The position numbers and the translations under genes were made by a program. Shown piece after piece: positions 10,901 through 20,565 of a stretch of 64,000 nt of DNA (position 1 is the stretch's first letter; the number at the start of each line of letters is the position of its first letter). The DNA comes from Sergeia podlipaevii (taxonomy: Eukaryota > Euglenozoa > Kinetoplastea > Trypanosomatida > Trypanosomatidae). Under the pieces are notes generated by a model that had not been told where the DNA came from, did not search any database, and saw only the letters and a program-made list of their open reading frames with translations. The stretch spans positions 1 through 64,000 of the forward strand of contig JASANZ010002274.1 of NCBI GenBank assembly GCA_030849805.1. The letters are read 5' to 3'.

Positions 10901-12026
10901 GCAGGCTGACTATGACCGCACATTGTGGCGCTGGCTGGCGTGGATGCGGTGTGCGCCAGCGCTGGTGCTGGTGCTTGTGGTTGGTGCTGTGGTGGAAATG
11001 GTAATGGGACTCTGGGCGGAGCACGCACTGCAGGTATGCCGTACCGCAGACATAGCGGGCCGCACCGATGCTGAGATGACAGCGTTGATGGGGTTGCGTG
11101 AGAAGGCAACGCTGGTGCTGCTCTACTGGATGAAGCCAAGCTTCAAGGAATGCCAGTTTCCGTGGATTCGCATCCACACCGTGCCTATCTGGCCACTCCT
11201 GGCCGAGCACATCGCAAATGTCTGGATAGGAGCCTGCATCGCTGCTATTTTACTAGTTACTATTCTTATCGTGTCTATTTTCATTGGCGCCGCTGTGTAT
11301 CCACTCGAGCGGTTTATCTTGCGTCCGCTTCTCCGCCGTCATTCCCATATTACCGCAGGGTTGCTACTTGCACTGTGGCTACTCCCCAGCACTGTGCTTT
11401 CATGGGTCGTCCCTGCTGTGCCCATGGCGTATCGCATGCTGTTTTCCGCCTTACTCGCGCAAGGCGTAGCGTCTATGCTTCCTTGGAGGATTCGCCCAGG
11501 ATTGTGCTACTGGTGGATTTGCACCATACTCGTCGTCGCGTGCTGGTTCCCCTCACACTTTGAAGGTCTTGTACTTACGATTCGCAACACGGTGATGCTG
11601 AGGGACCATCTCGACGCATTTTTTGATCCAGAGCGCTACGAGCTTACGCTGCAGCAGAAAATTGTTTACTGCATTGTCCAGGCTGCGCTGGCGGTGAATT
11701 ATGGGACAGTATATGCGGTTCTTCGCAATGAAGCAACATTGACGATTCAGGACGCTGCCAAGCGCATTGTGACAAAAGAGGAAAAGGTCGACAGGGTGGA
11801 CAGTGACCCCGAGGTGCTGCGAAGCGACGGCTACATATTGGGGGACCTTGGGAGACGATGGCCGTGGCTTCACCGTGGCGCTCTCTACGTGCATAATGTG
11901 ACGCTTATCTTGTCTATGTGGGGAGCTCTGGTGGCGATGCGACGCCCACTAGAAGGGGGTGTAACGCTTGTGGGGAATATGCTGTTATTGGTGCATATTG
12001 CTTCATTCTGTGCTACCAGGTGGTAG
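7911..12026 (+). CDS. PGAP1: GPI inositol-deacylase, PGAP1/Bst1 type
   Basis: Product of 1371 residues. A signal-anchor-like helix lies at about residues 12-34. The alpha/beta-hydrolase core follows: VIYVHGNGGSY at about 99-109 is the oxyanion-region strand typical of PGAP1, and WAESLGG places the nucleophile at Ser326. The C-terminal third, from about residue 945, is strongly hydrophobic with many predicted membrane helices, as in the ER-resident Bst1/PGAP1 family. The family removes the acyl chain from the inositol of GPI anchors after protein attachment, which would fit a GPI-rich trypanosomatid surface. The nucleophile elbow reads A-E-S-L-G rather than G-H-S-M-G. The long lumenal region of about 600 residues between hydrolase and membrane part is not recognised. 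The family call rests on motif order and topology. Confidence 0.85.
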   Translation: MALNGKRRVNAAISLFLFAFLILLVFSFSYGAYQWAFKVNRMQSHAINPIMYPNFRLVNTSSVCCSQEPYYKLWRTYDYMADGYAPKRPKGTFTRVPVIYVHGNGGSYFCARSLARFLYESNVRMRERAADAFHMSVLKHVHAALRLNASAEAAMEEMPLSDNETSGDALVKRLVPQWMHWAAEEDTIAEEMPLLATELFSVDYLEESYTHSGVITMKEARFLNHSLHVLMRGFMDTYSAVTSSSTRPLRLEPNGGEDTHSRKAPYPVPLVEEEYTSSLCQDTYDSVAKARCRLARKHLRDYSSLERVRREAQRVQERGFWLWAESLGGTVAIMAALLSPHLCAGVVLIASPVHYPPLFFDVGSVWLFRAVHAASALHYPLAARDSAVNWERDVFAKRSSSDKGGGSADLNSVLARMRDLPTEELAVRIANVTLLSINGGALDDVIPSISAYLLRSTPRLPSMEKSVLFNSRHRHRRVTGVSPQCAYRRDLSTEALRGCGLPMDHRGLVYGLQFLEASANSLVLAALMKDSHAYFGPEAALPYLHSPRLFPSIVETIGATRDAALQEEFRSVSSMSLVTQEGDANAERVPRIAISHVASLIQDKKRSEDASIIPDGMLEVCVGSGSPVDLWSLRPEHGERLTDAGYYDGNDVLHVFVGSTTYAPEHVHMPRLQFFKDRERRQRFNDGEATFPRVSTWLATKLHLPVLLKGSKAIPGKTLLTLLSFQATRDEISVPIKDKVSLAWPQFCFYVNTSIAHKELEAKHHNSFLQYDRIDFETFARLHRERHLPGVGVYEGNNLHVEAHNGYSLVTGVTPATQETSLSLSINSAAAVFPVVICGSAHAFYLATRGTEGLALDEPEDQIQLFFGPFLPEQREFTFSWKVFSAYPGNFNSTYICYAVGDSYHIESMNDKAAREDVEEVRPQVDMLMLRTLAEEPVLSQRFLYWLLHEWPERWVASFSVYTAIGKLGGSYVVYTCTLLFPLYGLLQNKFFQTEQLQADYDRTLWRWLAWMRCAPALVLVLVVGAVVEMVMGLWAEHALQVCRTADIAGRTDAEMTALMGLREKATLVLLYWMKPSFKECQFPWIRIHTVPIWPLLAEHIANVWIGACIAAILLVTILIVSIFIGAAVYPLERFILRPLLRRHSHITAGLLLALWLLPSTVLSWVVPAVPMAYRMLFSALLAQGVASMLPWRIRPGLCYWWICTILVVACWFPSHFEGLVLTIRNTVMLRDHLDAFFDPERYELTLQQKIVYCIVQAALAVNYGTVYAVLRNEATLTIQDAAKRIVTKEEKVDRVDSDPEVLRSDGYILGDLGRRWPWLHRGALYVHNVTLILSMWGALVAMRRPLEGGVTLVGNMLLLVHIASFCATRW

Positions 12027-12756
12027 CGGAAGGTGTTGGGGGAGAGAGAAAACGAGCTCTAATGGTTCGCCGATGTGAATATCGTGCGCCAATGGCTCTT
12101 TGTATGTTTTTTTTCCCCCAGCTCATCTTTACAAATATACATACAATATCGTCTATAACAATCATAAGATAGAAACATATAATTTATCATGTGGCGTCTT
12201 GCATATCTCCATTGACGGGGAAAAGATGGGACTGATCTAAGCCGGTGCTAGAGTAATTGCTGTTTTTGTTTTCCTCTTATTGCATGTTGTGCATTTGTTT
12301 TTCTAAATGACACCCTTCATATACCCTTCTCATTTCTTTTTTAATCCTACCCTATTATATGTGTTACATATTAAGCTAGCAGTCGAAAGGTATTTCGACT
12401 GTAAGAAACAACCATACGTGGGCGTGCTACTACCCCGGCCTATAGAAGTCTCTCCTCGTTCATTGCATAGAGCACATCTTTTTTTAAAAAAAACTTTTCA
12501 CTTACAAAGCTAAAAAATAAAATAGTAGCTTGGGCGGCTGTTTTTCTTTTCCTTTCTTTCTTTCTTTTTGATTATTGCTTTTTTTTTTCTAAAGAAACGC
12601 TGTGAACTAAAAGTGACAAGAACAACTTTCACTTCAACTAGTTACGCCAAAAAAAAAGAAGATTTAGAGGTACCCGACTAACGACGCCACTCACAACTTA
12701 ACTTTTTTTTGATTTTTCTTTATATTGGTTTTGGAGAGAAGGAAACATAAAATAGG
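12027..12756 (+). other. Spacer: UTRs and splice-acceptor region
   Basis: No gene seen. Two pyrimidine tracts are present: about 12540-12591, ending CTAAAG, and about 12702-12722, ending TTTTGGAGAG. Either AG could accept the spliced leader for the polymerase gene. Confidence 0.5.
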
Positions 12757-15700
12757 ATGCCAATTCCGCGCCTTGAAAGCGGCACGCGCACTGGTTGGCT
12801 CTTCAATTATCATGCAACGACAGAAACAAGCGAGGAAGATGCCGAAGGGATTGAAGGACAGCCAGTTGGGCGTGCGGCGCTCACGCTGCTTTTTCAAGAT
12901 CACGCGGGTGATACATTTAGCGTGAACCTACACTATAACCCGTATATTCTTGTGCTGGCTGTCGAAGGACACGAGCGTGAGGTGGAGCTAGGCATGATGT
13001 CCATGTTTGGTCCTCAGCTGATTACGCAGATTGTCCCTATTGAGAAGGAGGACTTGGATCTCATCAATCATCTTAGCGGCCGCAAACGACTCTACCTCAA
13101 GGTAGTCTTCAACAACGTACAGGATCTCACTAACGTCCGCGGCCGTCTTGAGAAGGTGGTGAAGCGCAACAGCAGCATGACGGGCGACAACCCGTTTTGG
13201 GGCCAGTTCAGTGGCTCGCTTGGCGATGCGATGGCCAAGTCGTTTGAGGAGGACCCTCTGCACAACCAAATGGGTTCTGAGCGCTGGATGGACTGGGTTC
13301 ACGATATCCGTGAGTACGACGTGAAGTACTACATGCGCGTTGCAATTGACCTGAAGGTGTTTTGTGGTTTGTGGTACGATATCTCCATCACCGACGGCGA
13401 GGCAACTGTGGTGCGCTGTGACGACAGCAAGTACGCCCCAGCGATGCCACGTGTGGTGGCATTTGACATTGAGACCACCAAGGCTCCGCTGCGCTTTCCG
13501 CAGCCCGAGGTGGATCAGATCTATATGATTTCGTACATGCTCGATGGTCGCGGCTACCTCATCGTCAATCGCGAGATCGTCACAGAGGACATATTTGCAT
13601 TTGAGTACACCCCGAAGCCAGAATATGAAGGTTTTTTTGACACTTTCAACGAACCCGATGAAGCCGCCACGCTACGCCGCTTTTTTGATGAGATGAACAA
13701 GTACCAGCCGAATGTGTACGTGACATACAACGGCGACTACTTCGACTTTCCATTTATCCACGCACGTGCGCTCTTTCACGGAATGAACATGCGCCGTGAA
13801 ATTGGCTTTTCACAAATGGCGGATGGGGCCTTTCTCAATCAGTCTATTCCACATCTCGATTGCTTTTATTGGGTGAAGCGCGATTCATATCTGCCGCAGG
13901 GCAGTCAAGGCCTCAAGGCTGTCACCAAATACAAGCTCGGCTACGATCCTATTGAAGTGGACCCTGAAGACATGCTTCCACTCGCGCAGAACCACCCGCA
14001 GCGCATGGCCTCCTACTCTGTTTCAGATGCCGTCTCGACGTGGTATCTCTATCAAAAGTACGTGCACCCCTTTATTTTCTCTTTAGCCACGATTATTCCC
14101 ATGTCCCCGGATGACGTGCTGCGGAAAGGCTCAGGCGGCCTTTGTGAGTCACTCCTCATGGTGCAGGCTGAGGCGAACAGCGTGGTCTTTCCCAACAAGA
14201 AGGAACTCGTGAGAGAGCGCTTCCACGATGGGCATCTTATTGACACGGAAACGTACATTGGCGGGCGCGTGGAGGCTCTTCGCAGCGGTGTATACCGTTC
14301 AGATATTCCCATGGCGTTCAACATGAACCCCGATACCTACCAGAATCTCATTGATGACGTGGACAGTGCCATGCGGTTCACGCTTGAGGTGGAAAACGGA
14401 GTTACGGTGGAAGAGGTCACCAATTTTGAGGAGGTGAAGGAGGCCATCACTGCAAAGCTTGTGCTCCTGCGAGACCGACCACGCCAAGAGGAAAAGCCGG
14501 TTATTTATCACTTGGATGTCGGTGCCATGTATCCCAATATTATTCTCACAAACCGCCTTCAGCCGTACGCCATCCCATCTCACGACGTGTGCGCTGGTTG
14601 CTGCTTCAACTCCCCAACGAATGAGAATCACTGCAAGCGCGTCATGCCATGGAAGTGGCGCGCCGAGCTCTTTACGGCTGGCCGCTACGAGTTCCAACGC
14701 GTGAAGGCGCAGCTTGAGAACGAATCTTTTGCGGCCTCCGTGGTGGAGCAGGCCAATCTCGCCGCGGTACAGAAGAAGGCGTACGGCAACCGCAAGGGCA
14801 ACGTGCTTGAGGGTACCGCGTATGAGCGCAAGGACGAGTGGAAGAAAAGGAAGGACGGCGCAGGTGGCGGCGGCGGTGGCAGCGGGTATCGTCAAGAAAC
14901 AAAGCAGCAGCAGCGGGAAGCAAGTGATGCCCTACTGAGAAAGGAATTTGGTACCAACAGAGGTAGTGATGACGACGACGATGACGATGACGACGATGGG
15001 AGTCCCAAGGCATATCACAAGCTGAATGAAAGCACGCAATTTAACATGCTCAAGAGACGACTAGCCGAGTACAGTCGTAAGGCGTATGGTAAGATTCGCG
15101 AGTCTCGCGAGATTATGCGCTCCAACGTGGTGTGCCAGCGCGAGAACTCCTTCTACGTGGACACAGTGCGCCTCTTTCGTGATCGCCGGTATGAGTACAA
15201 GGCGGCACTCAAGACGTGGAAGAAGCGCCTCGACGCCGCCAAGGATACTGATGAAGTGAAACTCTGCAAGAGCCGCTGTGTCCAGATGGAGTCCCTTCAG
15301 CTCGCACACAAGTGCATTCTCAACTCCTTCTACGGCTACGTGATGCGCAAAGGGAGCCGTTGGTCCAGTATGGAGATGGCGGGTATTGTGACCTACCTTG
15401 GCGCCGGTCTCATTCAGATGGCTCGTGCGCTTGTGCAGCACATTGGCATTACACTTGAGCTTGATACAGATGGTATTTGGTGTTGCCTGCCCTCCACTTT
15501 TCCGGAAAACTTTACCTTTACAACGAACAATCCAAAGAAGCCCAAGATTGGCGTTTCATATCCGTGTGTCGTACTCAACAAGATGGTGGCGGATCGCTAT
15601 AGCAATGAACAGTATCAAAATCTAGTCAGTCCTGGCGTGTACAAGATGCACAAGGAATGCTCCATCTATTTTGAGGTGGATGGGCCTTATCTAGCGATGC

Positions 15701-18700
15701 TACTGCCGGCGAGTAGAGAGGAAGGCAAGAGCATTAAGAAGCGCTATGCTGTCTTCAATCCAGATGGTAAGTTGGCTGAGCTCAAGGGTTTTGAGCTGAA
15801 GAGACGTGGTGAGCTCATGCTCATTAAGGACTTTCAGTCACAGGTGTTTAGGCGCTTTCTCGATGGTACAACGCTTCTGGAGTCCTATGCATCGGCAGCT
15901 GTGGTGGCAAATGCCGCGCTGGACATGCTAGAATCAAAGGGTGCCGGCTTCGACACGGAGGAAATACTGGAGAAGATTACCGAAAGCAGCAACATGTCAC
16001 GTAAGCTTTCGGAATACCCCGAGGCTCAGAAGTCTCTTGCAATTACAACTGCGAGACGCATTGCAGAGTTTCTGGGGCCACAGATGGTCAAGGACAAAGG
16101 GCTTGCGTGCCACTTCATCATCTCCAGGTTACCCGCCGGGCGTCCCGTGACAGAGCGCGCCATCCCCACAGTCATCTTCCGCGCAGAGCCGGCGGTACGC
16201 GTGCACTTCATGCGCAAGTGGACAGGGGACACGTCGATCACCGCAGATTGTGATCTCAAAACGGTGCTCGACTGGGACTACTACACCGCGCGCTTTAACG
16301 CCTGTGTTCAGAAGATCATTACAATTCCGGCTGCGCTGCAGTCGGTGCCTAACCCTGTGCCTCGTGTGGCACACCCGGAGTGGCTGCACAAGCGCGTGCA
16401 GCAGCAGAACTCGCGGTTCCGTCAGGTCACTCTTGCGGGAATGCTGAATAACAGCAAGAAAAGGCAGGAGGGGGAGGAGGAAGGGGAGGAAGAAGGCGCT
16501 GACGTGGTGGAGGTGACGAGCGGTCTACTACCTCGCGTAGAGTTGCAGGATATTGAATCTCTTGCTGATCCTTTTCAAAATCAGAAGCAGCATCACGAGG
16601 CGCATAGGAAGGTTGGGAGTCTCAAGGACAAGTTACACAAGGATAAGGAAACAGAGCTCATAGACCCGGAAGAGGTAGATGGCGATGAGGATGATGGCAT
16701 AAGTGTGCAATCCGATGACGATGTGGCACGTGCACAGCGTGAGGCAGAGGCAGAGCAAGAGGAGCGCGTTCACGCGCTCACACAAGCCTATTTTACACCA
16801 AAAAGCACAAGAACAATTGATAACGCTTTCTTCTGCGATGCAGCTGCACGCCCGTGGCTGTCGGCTCAGAGGCAAGCGTGGCTACACCGTGCGCGATTGA
16901 GAAAGGAGCTGGCTACTTCAATGAATGCAGCTGGCAAGGGAGGCCATGACGCACGAGCAGCTAGAGGGGCGGGAAAACTGACGGACGGACTGTCTGCTGG
17001 AATGGAGACCCTCGACGCCCACTTTATCGATGTGAAGAGTCGTGCTCTGTCTACGACGTGGAATATTCTGGAGACGCGGCTGAGTGCGCTTGAGGACCCT
17101 GGTGTCGTGACGGTGCTTGCAGCCCTGGACGGCGCGCTACACACCTTCCGCGTTCGCGTTCCACGACGAATTCTCGTGGATGCTGACCCTGGCACCAAAC
17201 TGGACGTAGTAGCGGCAAATACAGTGGAGGTGGCAGGCCGTATCTTGCCCCGCCACATCCACAGCGGACGACTCTACCAGGTCGAAGTACCCCCAGGCTC
17301 TGAAGGAGAGCTACTCCTCAACAACTTGTCCATAACAGAAGGGGTAAGGGAGCTGTATGAGACGCACATTACGCTAGAGGAGCGCTGTGTGGAGGCGCTT
17401 GGGTGCAGAGCGACGGTGAACACGCAGCTCTATCTGAAGAACTCTCGGCTCCGTCTTGGTCAAGCAAGTGATCTCTTTGAGCTCGACGAACTCGTCTCCT
17501 GCGGTAGCGGTGGTGGTGCCAACTACCTCACAAAATCATCCGATCGCTCTGCTTTTATATTCCATGCCGTCGCCGATACGCGTGGTGTGGTGGCGCTTAT
17601 CAACGTGCAAACCAGCGCCGCGACGGTGGTTTTTATTCAGCCCGCTGGTGCACAGCGGCCGACTAACATCAACTGGACAACTCTCAGTGAGGAAGCTGCC
17701 AAGATGCTTCACGCTGCGCCAGTCAAGCTGGATGTGAAGATAACCATCGTGACGGACCAGGCTGCTGCGTGGCGCGTTGTTCAGGCAGCACTGCTGGACG
17801 CAAGTGAAGGTGGGCCGTCTGGCTTACGTGGCCCACTGTTGGCGGTACTCCAGAGCGCCACCCCTACGGAGGAATTGCTCAAACAACGTTTCATTCCAGC
17901 TACCCTGCCGTATCTTTGCGTTCTTGGTGCTGTTGAGGATGAGAAACTCTTTGCAGATCCGTTCTTCTGGGCCCGTCTCCTTGCGCGGCGTCTGCTGCAG
18001 CGATACTACGCGTCCGTGCTGTGGGTGGAGGAGCGACTTGCGCTGAGCCGCATCGCTGGTATCCCTGTATGCAACCTCGCACAGGACAGCTGTGCGCACG
18101 CTCTCGATGTGCTGTACAGTCGATCTCTGCACCGCCACTCGCACGTGCTGTGGCGCAGCTCTGATCCGGCCATTGCATTTGACGCTGTCGATGAGCGACC
18201 GCGGGATGTTGTAATGCCGGGTGGTTACACGTCGTGGTGTGTGGAGTTCAGTCTTTCTCGCCTCGACGTAGTTGCTGTTCTCTTCTCGCAGGTCATTCAA
18301 GAAGGGGATGATCCGAGTTCGCACATTCTGTGCGACCGTGGCGTATCCACACACTTTAACATTCTGCGTGACCTTATCGCTGACCTTCTCGGCCAAGCCG
18401 TCCACAGCAGTGTCGCGGATCTGCTCCTCACAAATGTGGCACGCTGGCTACGTGATCCTGTGTCCGCGAGCTATGAGCCCCGCATTGTCGAAATGCTGAG
18501 TGGGTTGGCCCATCGCGCTCTTACTTCTATTCTTATCCGTCTTGCCAAACTAGGCGGACGTACTGTCAAGGTAGACGCCAGCTCTGTGGTGGTCCTCACT
18601 TCCAAGCACTCCTTACCTGAGGCCGTCAGCTTTGGCCGCTTTGTGACGAGCTCTGTGCAGGACCAGCCCATGCTCATCTTGCTTGCTCTCCAGCCTGCCC

Positions 18701-19683
18701 GGTACTGGAGTCCTCTTGTTGTACTGGACCGACGGGACTACGCGGGTCTTTATATCGCTGCCGACGACGCGGTGCGGGTGATGCCCGACAACGAAGTTGC
18801 CAAGGAGGGCAACTTGGCTAGTCTGATGCAGCTGGAGCACGCCTTCACTGTTCATGGTCGCCTACCACAGAAGTTGCGAGAGCTCTTTGTAAGGCGCGTG
18901 CGTAAGACCCTGTTGGCACTCAGCGAGGAAGCCGCCGAGGTGCATCGGCAGATGCAGACGGATCCAACTGTAACTCTTGCCACGCGTGGAGAGCAGGTGC
19001 AACAGCGGCTGATGGGGCGCAGCCAAGTTCTCTTTGAAGATCGTATACAAACGGAGTTGATGGACGAGGTCCAACTTGTCCTGGACACTCGCGATCTCTA
19101 CACTGCAGAGGAACGCGACGCCACGCCGGTCGTGGACGGGACCCCGCAGCTTGCTTCTAACTGGTCGCTGGCGTTAGAGTACAGCAAATGCATCTGCCGC
19201 GTTCTTGACCTCTTCCCATCGCGAGGCGCCATTGGAAAGATTCGGAACAACTGCATGCGTCTGTGCAACATCAGCCCCTTTTCTCAACAAGCGCTGTTTG
19301 AGCCAGATCCACTCAATCTGGTACGCACACAGTGTGTGACGTGCAGTTTCTGCAATGCGGCTGTGTACGTTGACCTCTGCGCCAAGCCTAAGGCTTCTGG
19401 TTTTACGTGTCCTGAATGCCAGGCTCCGTTTTCGGCCGCTGCGATGGAGGCGCGGCTTGTTCGTCACGTGAATCAGCTAGTGATGAACTACAACCAGCAG
19501 GATTTTGTTTGCTCCAAGTGTAAGGAGATGGCCTCCACGTATTTGTCAGAAAGCTGCTGTGGACCACTCGTTGGAAAAGAGAAGCCGTTGCAGACGGAGC
19601 TACGCGCATTGCTGTATGTAGCTAATATGCAGGACTTCACATGGTTGCATGAGTGCGTCGAAGCAGCTCTATTGACCTCTTAG
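12757..19683 (+). CDS. POLE: DNA polymerase epsilon catalytic subunit A
   Basis: Product of 2308 residues, the usual size for this leading-strand replicase. Exonuclease motifs are intact: Exo I FDIETTK (Asp237, Glu239), Exo II with Asp330 in NGDYFDF, and Exo III YSVSD (Tyr420, Asp424). Polymerase motifs are intact: motif A DVGAMYPN (Asp587), motif B NSFYG (Asn856 on) and motif C DTD (903-905). Cys612, Cys615 and nearby Cys626 lie where Pol epsilon carries its catalytic-core iron-sulfur cysteines. A Gly-rich and Asp-rich insert (about residues 700-750, with ten consecutive Asp) interrupts the palm side. The C-terminal half keeps the inactive B-family fold, and the tail has CysA (Cys2193, 2196, 2199 and downstream CPEC) and CysB (Cys2252, 2255, 2267, 2268). 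Acidic linkers lie around 1240-1340. Proofreading and synthesis both appear competent. Confidence 0.97.
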   Translation: MPIPRLESGTRTGWLFNYHATTETSEEDAEGIEGQPVGRAALTLLFQDHAGDTFSVNLHYNPYILVLAVEGHEREVELGMMSMFGPQLITQIVPIEKEDLDLINHLSGRKRLYLKVVFNNVQDLTNVRGRLEKVVKRNSSMTGDNPFWGQFSGSLGDAMAKSFEEDPLHNQMGSERWMDWVHDIREYDVKYYMRVAIDLKVFCGLWYDISITDGEATVVRCDDSKYAPAMPRVVAFDIETTKAPLRFPQPEVDQIYMISYMLDGRGYLIVNREIVTEDIFAFEYTPKPEYEGFFDTFNEPDEAATLRRFFDEMNKYQPNVYVTYNGDYFDFPFIHARALFHGMNMRREIGFSQMADGAFLNQSIPHLDCFYWVKRDSYLPQGSQGLKAVTKYKLGYDPIEVDPEDMLPLAQNHPQRMASYSVSDAVSTWYLYQKYVHPFIFSLATIIPMSPDDVLRKGSGGLCESLLMVQAEANSVVFPNKKELVRERFHDGHLIDTETYIGGRVEALRSGVYRSDIPMAFNMNPDTYQNLIDDVDSAMRFTLEVENGVTVEEVTNFEEVKEAITAKLVLLRDRPRQEEKPVIYHLDVGAMYPNIILTNRLQPYAIPSHDVCAGCCFNSPTNENHCKRVMPWKWRAELFTAGRYEFQRVKAQLENESFAASVVEQANLAAVQKKAYGNRKGNVLEGTAYERKDEWKKRKDGAGGGGGGSGYRQETKQQQREASDALLRKEFGTNRGSDDDDDDDDDDGSPKAYHKLNESTQFNMLKRRLAEYSRKAYGKIRESREIMRSNVVCQRENSFYVDTVRLFRDRRYEYKAALKTWKKRLDAAKDTDEVKLCKSRCVQMESLQLAHKCILNSFYGYVMRKGSRWSSMEMAGIVTYLGAGLIQMARALVQHIGITLELDTDGIWCCLPSTFPENFTFTTNNPKKPKIGVSYPCVVLNKMVADRYSNEQYQNLVSPGVYKMHKECSIYFEVDGPYLAMLLPASREEGKSIKKRYAVFNPDGKLAELKGFELKRRGELMLIKDFQSQVFRRFLDGTTLLESYASAAVVANAALDMLESKGAGFDTEEILEKITESSNMSRKLSEYPEAQKSLAITTARRIAEFLGPQMVKDKGLACHFIISRLPAGRPVTERAIPTVIFRAEPAVRVHFMRKWTGDTSITADCDLKTVLDWDYYTARFNACVQKIITIPAALQSVPNPVPRVAHPEWLHKRVQQQNSRFRQVTLAGMLNNSKKRQEGEEEGEEEGADVVEVTSGLLPRVELQDIESLADPFQNQKQHHEAHRKVGSLKDKLHKDKETELIDPEEVDGDEDDGISVQSDDDVARAQREAEAEQEERVHALTQAYFTPKSTRTIDNAFFCDAAARPWLSAQRQAWLHRARLRKELATSMNAAGKGGHDARAARGAGKLTDGLSAGMETLDAHFIDVKSRALSTTWNILETRLSALEDPGVVTVLAALDGALHTFRVRVPRRILVDADPGTKLDVVAANTVEVAGRILPRHIHSGRLYQVEVPPGSEGELLLNNLSITEGVRELYETHITLEERCVEALGCRATVNTQLYLKNSRLRLGQASDLFELDELVSCGSGGGANYLTKSSDRSAFIFHAVADTRGVVALINVQTSAATVVFIQPAGAQRPTNINWTTLSEEAAKMLHAAPVKLDVKITIVTDQAAAWRVVQAALLDASEGGPSGLRGPLLAVLQSATPTEELLKQRFIPATLPYLCVLGAVEDEKLFADPFFWARLLARRLLQRYYASVLWVEERLALSRIAGIPVCNLAQDSCAHALDVLYSRSLHRHSHVLWRSSDPAIAFDAVDERPRDVVMPGGYTSWCVEFSLSRLDVVAVLFSQVIQEGDDPSSHILCDRGVSTHFNILRDLIADLLGQAVHSSVADLLLTNVARWLRDPVSASYEPRIVEMLSGLAHRALTSILIRLAKLGGRTVKVDASSVVVLTSKHSLPEAVSFGRFVTSSVQDQPMLILLALQPARYWSPLVVLDRRDYAGLYIAADDAVRVMPDNEVAKEGNLASLMQLEHAFTVHGRLPQKLRELFVRRVRKTLLALSEEAAEVHRQMQTDPTVTLATRGEQVQQRLMGRSQVLFEDRIQTELMDEVQLVLDTRDLYTAEERDATPVVDGTPQLASNWSLALEYSKCICRVLDLFPSRGAIGKIRNNCMRLCNISPFSQQALFEPDPLNLVRTQCVTCSFCNAAVYVDLCAKPKASGFTCPECQAPFSAAAMEARLVRHVNQLVMNYNQQDFVCSKCKEMASTYLSESCCGPLVGKEKPLQTELRALLYVANMQDFTWLHECVEAALLTS

Positions 19684-20220
19684 TGGAGTGAGAGTTATAA
19701 TGGATCACTAAAAAAAAATATTGAAGTGGTGTAATATATAATATATACCTACATACATCCCCGCTGGTCACCCCCCTGTCTGCTATTCATAGATATTACT
19801 GCTTGCAGTGACAGTTCAACAACATAGAATTCTGCTAAGAAATATGTGCTCGCAACAATTGTTTTTTTTTAAAAAAAAATTTGGAAAAGCACTCACAACA
19901 TTTTCTCATCTGCAAGAACCACTATTATTATTTCCACTGTTGTTTGAGTATTGCATGCCAATGCCAAGTTGCTCTTCACACGCATATATATGTATGTGTG
20001 TGTGTGCGCGCGCATGTGCCGCTTTTTTTTTTTGCTTTGCTTTGCTCTGAAGAAGAAGCGGTTTACGTCGTTTCCCTTGTGAGTCTCTCAAACTACTCTC
20101 CTTTTTTCTCACTTTCTTTATTCCTTTTCATAAATATATATTACAGTGTTGCACGGTAAAATAGAAGCAAACAGAAATTATAATAAATTCACGAATATAG
20201 AACGTATCAGTGCTATCCAA
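19684..20220 (+). other. Spacer: UTRs and splice-acceptor region
   Basis: No gene seen. Contains TA, TG and GC dinucleotide tracts (about 19984-20012). A pyrimidine tract at about 20098-20129 is followed by TATTACAG, putting a candidate spliced-leader acceptor at 20145-20146. Confidence 0.5.
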
Positions 20221-20565
20221 ATGCTCAGCAGGACAGCGTTTTTGCTGCTGAGGCCTAGACACATCATGTTTACTCCTCCACCACTTGTGAAGCGTCCAGG
20301 CCAGTTTCGATGCAAACAGTGCAAAAGCGAGTGGAATTCTGATAGTGTTTGGGTCACTAAGACCACTCAGAGTGTGTATCAAGGTGAGACCTGTGAGGCG
20401 TGCGGTACAACAAATAAACCGTACTATGTGGGTAGACGCGAGGAGAGCATTTTCAACCGGACACGCACTCCACATCCTGTGAAGTCGGGAGCCTCCTCCG
20501 ATAGATACGGGAAGAAGCTGAAGCACTCACGTTACGACTGGCGCGTACAGCGTGGCCGCTTCTAA
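20221..20565 (+). CDS. Small zinc-binding protein with zf-3CxxC-like domain
   Basis: Product of 114 residues from the first ATG after the predicted splice acceptor. The core has two CxxC pairs: FRCKQCKSEW (about residues 36-45) and ETCEACG (about 59-65), with W-N-S-D-S-V-W between them. The order CxxC, W-S-x-x-V-W, then a second CxxC preceded by a Y-x-G/Q step matches what I know of the 3CxxC zinc domain of ZAR1 and RTP proteins, which in ZAR1 binds RNA. The N-terminus (MLSRTAFLLLRPRHIM) is hydrophobic and basic and could be a mitochondrial presequence; a methionine at residue 17 is an alternative start that would remove it. The C-terminal tail is very basic (KKLKHSRYDWRVQRGRF), consistent with nucleic-acid binding. 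The family call is tentative; a mitoribosomal or RNA-processing zinc-ribbon protein is the main alternative. Confidence 0.65.
   Translation: MLSRTAFLLLRPRHIMFTPPPLVKRPGQFRCKQCKSEWNSDSVWVTKTTQSVYQGETCEACGTTNKPYYVGRREESIFNRTRTPHPVKSGASSDRYGKKLKHSRYDWRVQRGRF

Noticed and set aside
10521..11210. 229-codon minus-strand frame inside the PGAP1-type gene
   Set aside because: His/Gln-rich shadow of a well-supported sense gene; no splice-acceptor signal on that strand.
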